Of a DNA stretch of 64,000 nt, positions 46,401 to 56,962 are shown piece by piece. The DNA comes from Pseudocercospora fijiensis CIRAD86 (lineage: Eukaryota; Ascomycota; Dothideomycetes; Mycosphaerellales; Mycosphaerellaceae). The stretch spans positions 3,321,527 through 3,385,526 of the forward strand of contig NW_006921541.1 in NCBI RefSeq assembly GCF_000340215.1. The letters run 5' to 3'. Made by a program: the position numbers and the translations under genes. The notes beneath the pieces are model-generated. The model searched no databases, was not told where the DNA came from, and was given only the letters and a program-made list of their open reading frames with translations. Position 1 is the first letter of the stretch, and every line of letters begins with the position of its first letter.

Positions 46401-47345
46401 AGGCATGGGTTGGGGAGGGAGGAGTTAAGACATCATTAACCATGAAGCATGAATGGAGGGCTGCAGCACAATCTCGGGCTTCATCAAGCGACAATTTGAG
46501 GGAGAGACGTCCTTGCACTGGCCGATGATCGAGAGAAAAACACGACACGAAACGAATGACCAACAATTCCCCGCTCCAGCTTTTTGTCTGTCGAGCACGC
46601 GAGTCTTTCCGCATAGCATGGATATGATTTTAGGGAGTTAAAGAATTGGTTACAAGCGGGAGCGAGTGCAGCGAGGACGTTTGGGATGCTTGGCTTGGAT
46701 AGAATGGAACTTGCTGGGAAGAGCCTCAGAATAGGAGAAAGAGCAGACAGAATCAATAATGAGAAGTGCTATACAGTAAACCTATTCATCCTTCAAGTTT
46801 TTGCTGCACTTGCACTTGGACTTGCAGTTGTGTCGTCATTGTCCACCAAGCAAGGCTCAAGCATTTTCAGCGTTCTTTTCTTCTGCCCTGGCCCTTGCAG
46901 ATCGGACATCTTCGTGCTTGGCGAGGAGGGACTTCAGTAGAAAATATCTTCTTGGCTTCGACAACAATGTTCAGCCTGCCGCGAAGACTATGGCGGCGAT
47001 CCCTCCGCTTCGAGATAATCGTGAACAGATTCGATCAGGGTTGCGTACACGGACGACTTGCTTTCGAGGACACCGCTACCGTCTTGCTTCTCCTTTAAGT
47101 AGACTCCGAGGTGAAAGCACACGTGTACTCCGCGTCAGTAGGTATTGACATGAGAACGTAAGGTTCAATTATGCTTTGCTTACCATTCGGGCGCCCGACA
47201 TGGCCTGCCAGAACCAGAGACTGCAAAAGGACAAGTCACCGCACGACTCATACACGAACATCGGTAATTCTTCAGTGGTTCTTTCAAAGGCTTCCTTCAG
47301 GACTACTCGGCGGGCCAGAGGTTTTTGGCCGCCAGCCTCTCAACC
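46401..47345. other. Intergenic, nothing seen
   Basis: About 945 bases with short overlapping frames only; no repeat or RNA gene recognised. Confidence 0.45.
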
Positions 47346-48347
47346 ATGACGGAGCTGCCCTTTTCAAGCCTAGACGACGACGACTTCCGCGCATCTCGCA
47401 CTACGCCAAGCGCAGCGGCACCAAAAACGTCTGGATTCCTCGACCTTCCGGGAGAGCTGCGCAATCACATATATGCCTTGGCACTCGGCGGACAGGAGAT
47501 CCACATCAACGTGAAACCAGTGCACGAAGAGGAGAGAAAGGCCTTTGTTTCGACCGACAGGCTTCCAAAAGCACAAAGATACGGTCGTACACTGTACCAG
47601 CGCTGCCGCCTTCCACCTCCCCAAAGCCACACTCCCTGCGACTGGATCAGATTCCGCCGCACAGTCTGCGAGTGCGCACATGATTTCACCAAAGAATACT
47701 CAGACGTCAAGCGCGCAGAGAGCGGAGAACAAACCCCCACCAACAAACCATTCACAACCTACTCCACCAAACACGCCTCATGTTCCGAAAAATTCAAAGG
47801 CCGTCACCATTCCCACTCCCGCCAAATGCGCCTCAACAAATCCCCAACCCTCCCACTCAACCTCCTAGCAACTTGCAAAAAAGTGTACGCGGAAGCAGCA
47901 TTCGTGCCCTTCGCCCACAACACCTTCTCTTTCGCCAGCATCCAAGACTTCCAAGACTTCATCCTCCTCGCCCTCAAGAAATCCCAAGCGGAACTCCTCA
48001 CCTCCGTCCACATCTTCTCTGCATCGGAATGTCACAGTTCCACATCACCTTTATGGCTTCCGTTGAAACAAGAAACTTTAGATCTCGTGACTGCGCTGGA
48101 GGAGATGCGGTTGACGGTGGAGTTTCAGGCGAGGGTTTGGATGGTTCCTGTGGAGGGGAGAGCGAAGCCGAAACAACGAGGACTGAGTGTGAAGGTTTTG
48201 TTTGAGTATGGGGATCAGGCGACGGCTGAGGCGCATACGTGGGCTCCGAGGTTGAGGCGGGATTTGGAGGAGATTCTGGGGAAGGGCGCTGATGCGCTTG
48301 AGTATGGGTGGGTGCGGTCGAGTCGGATGCACGGGCACGGCGGATGA
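47346..48347 (+). CDS. F-box-like (LPGELRNxIY) domain protein
   Basis: 333 aa, single exon. The motif F-L-D-L-P-G-E-L-R-N-H-I-Y-A-L-A-L at residues about 30-46 opens a domain very common in Pezizomycotina and usually annotated as F-box-like or 2EXR-like. It is followed further on by L-P-L-N-L-L-A-T-C-K-K-V-Y-A-E-A and N-T-F-S-F, also standard for the family. Substrates are unknown. The first ATG at 47346 is chosen. Low complexity in the middle (residues 120-160, His/Ser/Lys-rich). Confidence 0.75.
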   Translation: MTELPFSSLDDDDFRASRTTPSAAAPKTSGFLDLPGELRNHIYALALGGQEIHINVKPVHEEERKAFVSTDRLPKAQRYGRTLYQRCRLPPPQSHTPCDWIRFRRTVCECAHDFTKEYSDVKRAESGEQTPTNKPFTTYSTKHASCSEKFKGRHHSHSRQMRLNKSPTLPLNLLATCKKVYAEAAFVPFAHNTFSFASIQDFQDFILLALKKSQAELLTSVHIFSASECHSSTSPLWLPLKQETLDLVTALEEMRLTVEFQARVWMVPVEGRAKPKQRGLSVKVLFEYGDQATAEAHTWAPRLRRDLEEILGKGADALEYGWVRSSRMHGHGG

Positions 48348-48539
48348 GGGATGATGACTACTGTTAACAATTGGGAATTGAGGTTGGGGTTCCGTTTGGT
48401 GGTGGTGGTAGAGAGTAGATGTCGAGATTTTGATTTGGTTGGTGGCAAAGCTACTCGGAATGAGATGTCATTATTATCAAAAATTCCTCGTTCCATCTCA
48501 CACCTCCCTGCCCCCTTCCCACCTCCCTTCCGCCCCTGT

Positions 48540-49139
48540 TTACAGAGCAAGCACAGCCACAAGCCCAACAAAAACCGCCATCCCTCCAGCCGCAACCTGG
48601 ACAGCAGCACCAGTGTACGGCGTGATGGAAACGCTAGGAGAAGCACCGGAATCACTGCTACTTCCCGAAGCACTGGCTCCGCTTCCCGTATCAGTTTGTG
48701 CTGGAGCTTGTGGTTGTCCGTCGCCTAGATTAACATATTAGTATAACATTCTTCACTTATGAATAGGGTGGTTTGGTTAAAATACCAATTTGGCTGACGA
48801 TAGCTCCGGTTTGAGATGGAGCTTGTGGTTGCCCGTCACCTAGATCGAAATTTTAGCAAAGCATCCTCCACTTCTTCATGGGTGGTGAAATTACCAATCT
48901 GGCTAACAACGCCCCCAGTAGCAGTAGATCCAGCACCAGAATCTCCCGTGGCACTCATGCCAGAGCCAGAGTCAGAGCCAGCGGATGTCCCGGCTTGTAG
49001 CTGGCCATCTCCTGCGACGAGATTAGAAATGACATTGTATTGAAAAGTGAGTGGGAGGAAAAAACTTACCAATCTGTGAGACGGCTTGTTGAGCAGCAGC
49101 CACGCTTGCGAGAGCGATGAGGATGGAAGTCGTCTTCAT
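48540..49139 (-). CDS. PIR-repeat cell wall protein, one repeat per intron junction
   Basis: Four exons (49070-49139, 48895-49011, 48786-48839, 48540-48724) and three introns (58, 55, 61 nt) encode 141 aa. A signal peptide (M-K-T-T-S-I-L-I-A-L-A-S-V-A-A-A) is followed by three copies of S-Q-I-G-D-G-Q-[LP]-Q-A, the PIR repeat through which such proteins are bound to beta-1,3-glucan by an alkali-labile ester. Each repeat is cut by an intron at the same place, after the first base of the Gly codon (phase 1). The two internal exons are 117 and 54 nt, both multiples of three. A Ser/Gly-rich spacer and a hydrophobic C-terminus ending in A-V-L-A-L suggest a GPI signal, so the protein may carry both kinds of wall anchor. 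Too fragmented to appear as a long open frame. Confidence 0.85.
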
Positions 49140-49776
49140 TTTTGATTTTCTTTGAACGAACGGATGGATGGATGTGGTGTCTGAAACGAAACAAAGAAGA
49201 AAGGGAGTGCAAGCAGAAGAAGAAACAGACTCTTTTCTTTTATCGAAACGCCATCGAGGAGATACGAAGGTTACTCCGCAAAATCGTTCGGTTTGAAAAG
49301 TGTTAGCGTGTTAGAAAAATGTAGATTGGGATTCGTGCATGGGAATACAAAGTTTGGAAGTTTTTCCTTTCTCCTCACCATGTCTAAGCTTTGCGAGGAC
49401 GGCTCCGCATACTTCATCGCGATTGATGAGGGGAGGGGATTTTTTCTCTCGTCACGCGCCTCCACATCGCGTCTCTCATTGTGATGGGGGAGGTCGTTGA
49501 GTTGGAGAGGAGAGGAGAAGTCATGCTTGCTTGCGGAGTCGACGTTCCGCATGGTCCCGGAAATCTTCACGACGACGACGCGTACCCAATCAGCAGGTGC
49601 TCGAAGATGCTGAAGGTCTGGACATCTCGTGATCTTGAAATCTGGTAGTTCGGTCTCGATGATGAGAGAATTTCTGGCGAAAATCACGCCTGCTGCGATC
49701 CCAACCACGGCCAGTCTTCCTCAAGGAAACCTTTTCCTCACTCGACGTTTCGTCCTCATATTCATTCATTCATCCT
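49140..49776. other. Intergenic, nothing seen
   Basis: Promoter side of the PIR gene plus 3' flank of the next minus-strand gene. The open frame 49271-49708 (minus) shows no domain. Confidence 0.45.
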
Positions 49777-50499
49777 TCACTCCCGCACCGCCATCGCGCG
49801 ACTCTCCGGCTCGAGATAATTCTCCACCCGAAACTCCTTCATCGAATGGATATCTCTAGCCTTCATAGCTTCAATCGCAACGTCCTTGACCAGCTCATCA
49901 GGACAGTCAAAATCCTCTAACCACGATGCTCGACCTCGGTAGACGACATGGTCCACGAGCAAGCGTCTCGCCAAAGATCCCTCGCTTGTATGCCGATAGA
50001 TCTTGCGGGCACACTTCGTAGGCACCAAACCCTCGAGAAGTTGTGCCATTCTCGCTACAACGAGGTTCTTGAAACGGACGTCTCCGACTCTCTCCCCGTA
50101 CAGGTAATGCATGGCGATTTCCTCGGGCCAGACTTCTGGCAGTTCGTCCGTCTTCAGAAAGTGCAGATATTCCGGTAAGCTGACGGTATGGACTGCGCCC
50201 GATAGATTGATGGAAGTGTAGGTAGAGGCGCGCGCGAGGCGATCACGGAAGTAATGCGACTTCTCGAGGTACTTGTGTTGGATCTTGTGAGATGATACCC
50301 CGTCATCTTCAGTGTGCTCGACGTGTATCGTGATGACACTGCCATCGTCGGAACTATCATTGTCAATGCCAAATTCTTACAGCTTGGAGGGAGATACATA
50401 CTCAGTCAACTCACTGTCAAGTTCGTCGTCGCTGTCGAACTCATCTTCGCTGTCAAGCTCGGCTTCGCTGTTAAGCTTGTAGTCGCTGTCGTCAGCCAT
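49777..50499 (-). CDS. BTB/POZ-like protein (copy 1)
   Basis: Exons 50402-50499 and 49777-50353 with a 48-nt intron give 224 aa. The N-terminus is acidic and repetitive (D-S-E/D-S-D units). After the intron, S-V-I-T-I-H-V and K-I-Q-H-K-Y-L-E-K-S-H-Y-F-R-D-R-L are followed by the L-P-E-Y-L-H-F-L-K helix, consistent with a fungal BTB fold. The C-terminal block E-G-S-L-A-R-R-L-L-V-D-H and G-R-A-S-W is shared with the neighbouring gene. BTB proteins often act as adaptors, but the partner here is unknown. Splice choice is supported by frame continuity on both sides. Confidence 0.7.
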
Positions 50500-50814
50500 G
50501 ATGGTAGTGGCGATGGCGGTACTTGGTGTTGAGCTGTTGATGTTCTTGCGACGGCGTTGTGAGAAGTTCAAGCTTCAAAGTAGCAATGGAAGAAGTGAGG
50601 AAAGTCCAAAGTGAGGCTCGTGGAAATCTCTTGTCACATGCACTGACTTACTATCCGTTGTTTCTTATGCTTTATTATCGCGAAGTGGGCGGCTTCATGG
50701 GGCAGCTCGTCAGTCACCAGAGCCAGTGCCAGGTCACCAGCATACTCTAATCCCATCACAGAGTCTTACAACCATCGTAGAACGCAGACTGAGCGTGTCC
50801 TCACCATACACGTC

Positions 50815-51408
50815 TCAGCGGCTTCGCAGATCATTTGTGTCCAGCATGTCTGCCTTGCGCTTTTTGCCCGGCCCCCATTCCTTCTGCCCTTCCTCCCGCT
50901 GACGCCCGTATTCTTCCTCGCTCTCATTCTTCGCCATCATCTTGACCACAAGATCTTGCAAGAACTCCTTTGGATATCCCTTCCATTCTCGTTCATTGAA
51001 CCAATGCGGCCGTCCGTGACAGTAGAAGAAGTCGACGACCATCCTGCGTGCCGCGCTTCCCTTCTCACGTGCGGAGTAGATTGCCGTCACTGCCGGGCTG
51101 TGGATGGCTACCTTTTCCGATTTGAGCTGGGCCTGGAGCGCGCAAGCCATAACAGCCGTGAAGTCTGCATCTTTGATTTCGTCGCCGAAAAGATAAGCGA
51201 GCGACAACGTGCGGCCGTTGCCATTGACTGTACGACCGGTGACAAGGAAGTGGAAGTAATGCTGGAGCACCTTCGAGCTCATCGCCCGCGCAAGTTTGAT
51301 GACATGGTTGGCTGGAGACATGGCGGCGAGTTGTGGGATGAAGCATTGCGATTTCTCTAGATGCTCCCGCTGGATGAACAACTTCGCTTGCTCAAAGGCA
51401 CGATCCAT
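50815..51408 (-). CDS. BTB/POZ-like protein (copy 2), 5' end uncertain
   Basis: At least 197 aa from the ATG at 51408. H-L-E-K-S-Q-C-F corresponds to the L-E-K-S-H-Y-F of the gene at 49777, and E-K-G-S-A-A-R-R-M-V-V-D-F-F with G-R-P-H-W to its C-terminal block, so the two are diverged tandem paralogues. The open frame extends upstream of the ATG to about 51485 without another ATG, and a GTAAGT donor lies near 51510, so an upstream exon probably exists; I could not settle it. The tail is basic (K-K-R-K), a possible nuclear signal. Confidence 0.6.
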   Translation of the reverse strand: MDRAFEQAKLFIQREHLEKSQCFIPQLAAMSPANHVIKLARAMSSKVLQHYFHFLVTGRTVNGNGRTLSLAYLFGDEIKDADFTAVMACALQAQLKSEKVAIHSPAVTAIYSAREKGSAARRMVVDFFYCHGRPHWFNEREWKGYPKEFLQDLVVKMMAKNESEEEYGRQREEGQKEWGPGKKRKADMLDTNDLRSR

Positions 51409-51706
51409 ATCATGGAAAAGGACGCTGATAGTATCGTCGGTGGAAAAGCCTTTGTAATCAGTCTCAAGACGCGCAGTGTTTCCCCTTTTTCTGACTTACT
51501 CAATCAGCTTCTCGTCGCTAGCCGAGCAATTAGCAGTCGAAATCGTAGCGAGAGTGCTTGCAATGCCGATGACAATCGTAGGAGGTGGTGGGTTTGCAGG
51601 CGGAGGAGTATGCAGTGAGATTCAAGCCTGAATGTTAGCGCGAAAGCCGTGCAGCGTTGCACCTTCCGATGTCCATCCGCTTTGACATGCACGGCTGTTT
51701 CGCAGT

Positions 51707-53425
51707 TCACAGATCCTCCCTCCTCACAGCATACCGATCATTCTCATCCAGCAACACCCACTCTCCATCGCCCTCATCCTTCACTCTTCCCATCTTCTCC
51801 ACGAGCTCATCCACAATCAACCTTGCCACATTCTTACCCATCAGTGCATTCGTCTCCATCGTACTGATGAAGCTATCCATCCCACCGGTATACCAGATTC
51901 CATCGTCCAATTTCAGCTCCTCAAATGTGACTCTAGGATACTCGTAGGGATAAGAGTTCCACACCTTCCTGTACATCCACGTCACATCCCTCTTGCTGAT
52001 CTCATCACCTTGGTTGTCGGGAAGGTGGTCGACGCCAAGAAGCTTTGCAAGCCATGGTGCAGACACTGGCTCGGATGAGAAGATCTTGTATAGGTATTCA
52101 TCGACTCCGGTATTGGGGCTAATGATCGGGCGGAGGAGGGAGATGGAGAGGAAGCCAGGACTTCCGACCGTCATGTTGCCTTTGCCAGGTGTTTCGGAGT
52201 CGGCGAGTGTCGTAAGAATCACTTGGGGTGGATTCTGGTCCGACGCAAGATTGAAGAAGGTCGGCGAGAGGAGGTGTGGGGAGGCAAATAGGGTGACATG
52301 GAGGGAGACGTATGGGATCGTGTCTGGAATGTCGGCAGAGGCTGGCAGGGTCATGTTGGAGTATTGATATGGCCCGGCGAGAATGACAATGTCGAAGTCC
52401 TCTTCGATGGTCATGCTATCCTCCACGCTTTCAAGCGACAGCGTGTATCCGCCTTCTTCGGTCTTTTGTACCTCTTTCACGCCCGTCTCCAAATGGACAG
52501 CAGCACCACTCGCGTGAAGCATTTTGTCAAAGATCCTCCAATTTCCACCCTCCACAGCCACAGCGCCCTCTGTAGCCATGCAGACCATTGCCTCCAGCCC
52601 GTGAATGTATTTCAGGTTCTGTGCATAGTTGACTCTTGTGCTCGCTTGCACTACATGCTTCCCAAAGTTTCCTGTAATACCATTCTCACGGATGAACTGC
52701 TCGCCGGTAGCCGCGGTGACAGCCAGCAATCCTACATCCTGCGCCGCTTGAGTCAAGCTCTTGAATGGAAACACACCTGGCTCTTCGACATCTTCCTGCG
52801 CGTTATACATTCTCAAGAACTTCCCAACCACGCTCTTCATCAACCTCTGCGTCTTGATCGGAGCCATTCCATATTTCCATATGAGCTTAGCTGTATCCCA
52901 CCAGCCTCCATTGATTTCGAGAACGAATCGCTCTCCGTCCCAGATACCGAGCTCGTTCCCTGGAGTACCTTTCGGATTGTCATTGAAGTCCGTAGTGCTC
53001 AGATTGAATTTGGTAATAGCATCGGCAAGAATATGGTTGATTTCGACGAATATACTGGCGCCAAGCTCGACAGGCAATGCAGGGTCATCGTATGCACCGA
53101 CGGTGGTTGAGCGACCGCCAATGTAATCATTGCGCTCGAAGACAGTGAGGTTGAGGGGCACTCGAGAGGTGATGCCATATTGGTGGAGGTGGTAGGCTGC
53201 TGATGAGCCCGCGGCGCCGGCGCCTAGAAACATCGGTCAGCTTATGGACTTCTACAGCATCTACGAGTAGGTGATACCTATAATGGCGATGTTGATGGGT
53301 TTGACATCCGCAGCACCGCCATGGTTCGCATTGCTGCCTTGCAGGACAATCTGGTCTGTCTGCTGGGCTGAAATGAGGTTCGGCAGCAACAGTAATGCCG
53401 TCGCAAACACATTCGTATACCTCAT
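51707..53425 (-). CDS. Prenylcysteine oxidase (PCYOX/PCLY family)
   Basis: FAD-dependent thioether oxidase family that releases cysteine and a prenyl aldehyde from farnesyl- or geranylgeranyl-cysteine. Exon 1 is 53278-53425 and exon 2 51707-53223 (54-nt intron), giving 554 aa. A signal peptide (residues 1-20) precedes the dinucleotide-binding G-A-G-A-A-G-S-S-A-A-Y-H-L, which spans the junction. N-D-Y-I-G-G-R-S-T-T follows. D-F-D-I-V-I-L-A-G-P lies in the C-terminal half and G-I-W-Y-T-G-G-M near the end completes the FAD pocket. Several N-x-T sites fit a secretory or vacuolar location. Confidence 0.85.
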
Positions 53426-54485
53426 GATGTGTTAGGGTATTTGTGCCTGTGGTCAGGCATAGGTGAAGGCGTGCTACATGGTCAGCTTGGTATTGTCAAT
53501 GAGACCGCGTTCGAGTGTGATGTCGTGCAAGGCAGGCAAGCTCTCCACCTTGCTGACTACTGACTGTTCCACACACAATCACACCACCACCACCATATCC
53601 GCAGCTAAATTGGAGGCAAACGCCGCTCACTTGACTCCACCAAGCCGCGGATAGCACCATAACAGGCTGAGGTGAGGCATTTATTTGTTTTCAGGCCCCT
53701 GCCTCTCGACCTCACCTCCTCGACATACACATCTTCACTCGCGTTTCTATAGAAGATCGTATTTCTACCCCGGCATCTCATTCGCAGGACAGCTGTGGAC
53801 CATGGCCGGCGCTTCTCGATGGTAGCAACTCCCCCTGGAACGCGAAGACCAACCGTCCGCCCGCCCGCCATCATTGCTCTCCAGTTGCGAGTTCGCAAAT
53901 GTCTTGAAGAGGAGCACAAGCTACATACCACCCGGTGGAAGCCCTTCAAGTGGTGATACGGTGACTTCAGGAGGATTCAACGCAATGTTGAGAAGCCCAA
54001 TTCGGGCTGTAGAGACACATACACGCCCCGAGAGCTACGATAGTATCATGGAGAACAGATTTTGGCTCGGGGATGGTCCAAGGACACAAGGAACGATCTG
54101 CCAGGTCGAGACAGCGTAGAGTGCATGCCTTGGAGTGGCACTACTTCCAATATGGGCAGGTACTACTGTAACTACTGAATACTAGCAGCCTACAGGAGAC
54201 ATGGCCCCGAACGGTCAAAAGGAGAGATCTACTGGCGCACATTCTCTGTTGCCTATCGGATATGCCGCCAAGCCCTGCGAAAGCCCATAGTACGGTGCAT
54301 GACATTCTCGACGACCAAACAGCAGTGCGGCAGTTCTCGGTCCGGTCAATCTAGCGATGATTGTTCTTGGCATACAGCATTGGCTGCAGAAATGAACAGA
54401 TATCGGTATAGGACGGTCCTATAGTGCATTCCTGGACGATAGTCCCAACTCTGACGGCTCGAGCTGCCGAGAGCGCAGCGCCGGT
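53426..54485. other. Intergenic, nothing supported
   Basis: About 1 kb between the prenylcysteine oxidase start and the AT-rich element. Short frames at 53605-53949 and 53874-54119 overlap on opposite strands and match nothing I know. Confidence 0.45.
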
Positions 54486-54696
54486 CTGACCACCAAAATC
54501 GCCGAGCTGACCACCGCGGTGGTCAGGAACTCTAAAATGACAGGGGGTTAGCCGAGGTTAAGCTAATTGGAATGCGAAACCATTGAGTAAGTTTATTATA
54601 TTTTTAATAGAATTTAAATGAAATTTCAATAAGAAATAAATAATCTTTTATTTTTTTACCTCTATAATAATTACTATAGGGTAAAGATTTTTTAAA

Positions 54697-54793
54697 AGGA
54701 TTTAGAAAGGATTCGGAAAGGATTCGGAAAGGATTCGGAAAGGATTCGGGAAGGATTCGGAAAGGATTTAGAAAGGATTCGGAAAGGATTTAG
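54697..54793 (+). repeat. 11-bp minisatellite block A (GGATTCGGAAA), about 9 copies
   Basis: Head-to-tail units of GGATTCGGAAA with a few variants (GGATTTAGAAA). Purine-rich on the plus strand. Confidence 0.9.
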
Positions 54794-54887
54794 ATAAGAA
54801 TTAAATAGGAATTAAATACAATTTAAATAGAATTAATATAGTACTCTTAAAAAACAATTTGGAAAGGAATTAGATAATAATTAGATA

Positions 54888-54962
54888 GAAAGCGGATAGG
54901 AATAAAATAGGAATCGGATAGGAATCGGATAGGAATCGGATAGGAATCGGATAGGAACTAGA
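54888..54962 (+). repeat. 11-bp minisatellite block B (ATAGGAATCGG), about 6 copies
   Basis: Same period and similar sequence to block A; orientation purine-rich on the plus strand. Confidence 0.9.
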
Positions 54963-55404
54963 TAGAATTTAAACAGAATCTAAGAAATAGTTAAATTATA
55001 GTTTAGCTAACTACTAAATTAGCTATATTTTAAAATTATATTAGCCAATTACTAAGATTCTCTCTAATTAGACTTAGAGACTATAAAATACTATTAAAAT
55101 AATAAAGAATAATTATAGTAGCTAATATAAATAGAAAATATTAAGAATACAAATAGAATATAAATAGAATAGAAAGTAAATAGAATATAATTTTAAAAAT
55201 ATAAAGGAGTTTAAGAGTTTTAGGGGTAGATTTAGATAGAAATTAAATAAAATTCAAATAGAACTTAATTAAATCTAAATTAAATCTAAATGAAATCTAA
55301 ATAAATAGGATTCGAATTAGATTCGAATAGGATTTAATTTAATAGGACTCGAAAAGAATTTAACTAGGATTAAAATAGAATATAGAAAGGACTTAGAAAG
55401 ATTT

Positions 55405-55530
55405 TAGAAAGGAATTAGATAGGAATCGGATAGGAATCGGATAGGAATCGGATAGGAATCGGATAGGAATCGGATAGGATTCGGATAGGAATCGGATAGG
55501 ATTCGGATAGGATTTAGATAGGATTCGGAT
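55405..55530 (+). repeat. 11-bp minisatellite block C (ATAGGAATCGG), about 11 copies
   Basis: Nearly perfect units with occasional ATAGGATTCGG variants. Confidence 0.92.
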
Positions 55531-56332
55531 AGAATTTTAGAAATAGTTTAGCTAAATACTAAAATAACTAATTAGCTAGTAGATTAGCTATATTTAAAAA
55601 TTATATTACTTAATTACTAAGACTTTCTCTAACTAGACTTAGAGACTATTAACTATTTAGATAATAAAAAATAATTATAGTAGCTAATACGAATAGAATA
55701 TAAAGAAAACAGAATAGAAAGAATTTAGAAAGGATTTATATAGAATTTTAGAAAAACTTAGCTAAGTACTAAATGAAATAACTAAATAGCTTACCTATAT
55801 AGAAAATATTATTATATTAAAATAATAAGACTTAGTTTAATTAGAAGAAAAATCTACTTTAATAATAGCACTAATTCTAGTAGCGAGTTTAATTAGAATA
55901 TAAGTAGGATATAGATAGTACTAAAATATACTCCTATAATAAACGAATATAGATTACTAATAATATAGCCCTATATACTAGATATATACCTATATAAAAA
56001 CACTACTAGATATTATTATACCTAGAATTAGATCTACTACTTAGTTCTACCTAGAACTACTCTAGTAGTATCTAGTTAGAAGTAAAGCTAGGACTATATT
56101 TGCCTTCTAGACCTATTTAGTTTCTATATAATTTCTAATTAAATTGTACTAGAATTCTTTAAGAGTCTTATTAAAGTAATTTATTTACTTAGTTATAGCT
56201 TATAAAATCATAGCGCTAGGCCTTAACTTATATATACTTCTACTTTTATACTTACTAGGCGTATCTAGTTTTAGATTTATAAGTTTTTTAGTTATTAAAG
56301 TTATCTAAAGCTATAGAAATCTACTTTATCTT

Positions 56333-56478
56333 TTATTCCTTTCCTATTCCTTTCCTATTCCTTTCCTATTCCTTTCCTATTCCTTTCCTATTCCTTTCCT
56401 ATTCCTTTTCGATTCCTTTTCGATTCCTATTCGATTCCTATTCGATTCCTATTCGATTCCTATTCGATTCCTAGTCGA
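56333..56478 (-). repeat. 11-bp minisatellite block D, inverted orientation
   Basis: Units TATTCCTTTCC grading into TCGATTCCTAT. The reverse complement of the latter, ATAGGAATCGA, is one base from the unit of blocks B and C, so this block is the inverted counterpart at the other end of the element. Confidence 0.9.
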
Positions 56479-56962
56479 TTCCGATTAACTTTCGGCAAGT
56501 GGGGCTAACTTAAGCCGAGGCTACGCACGGTCCACCGTACGGACTACTACGGCTCTATCCGATTGGTCAATTCGGTGGTCAGGTCGGTGATTTCGGTGGT
56601 CAGGATTTCTGAGTCCCCGAGCTGCCGATGTCTTGGCAATACCCGAACATGATGCATTTTTGCAGGTGGCGATTCCAAATCGAAGCACTCGTCTCACACT
56701 CAACCAATTACTAATCATTGGGAGAATCACAATTGGTCAAACTTCGGTCTATTATTGATTCCAAAAGGTCTGCTGCGCAGGTTCAAGCACGTGGATGAAG
56801 AGACAAGCTTTTCGGGGCCAGAACTCTCGGCTATGCTTGGATCCTCTTGAACTCCAGCCTACCCCAGGTCGTCATCTCTTCCCCTTTCCTTTCACTCGTG
56901 ACATTGGCTTACATTGGCTTGTTTCCTGTGACAAGACCCTCGGCCATCGAGAACACACACTC

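Larger units (their letters stand above)
54486..56603. mobile_element. Non-coding AT-rich element with 31-bp terminal inverted repeats
   Basis: 54486-54516 and the reverse complement of 56573-56603 agree at 28 of 31 positions, starting CTGACCACC; the ends are themselves made of GACCACCG-type units. The interior lacks coding potential. It contains 11-bp minisatellite blocks and about three diverged copies of a 140-bp block (starts near 55006, 55550, 55760). Just outside the inverted repeats the 11-mer CGAGCTGCCGA occurs in direct orientation (54460-54470 and 56618-56628), possibly an old target duplication, but 14-15 bases separate it from each end. Strong RIP-like TA enrichment. Most likely a non-autonomous DNA transposon expanded by satellite growth. 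Confidence 0.65.
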
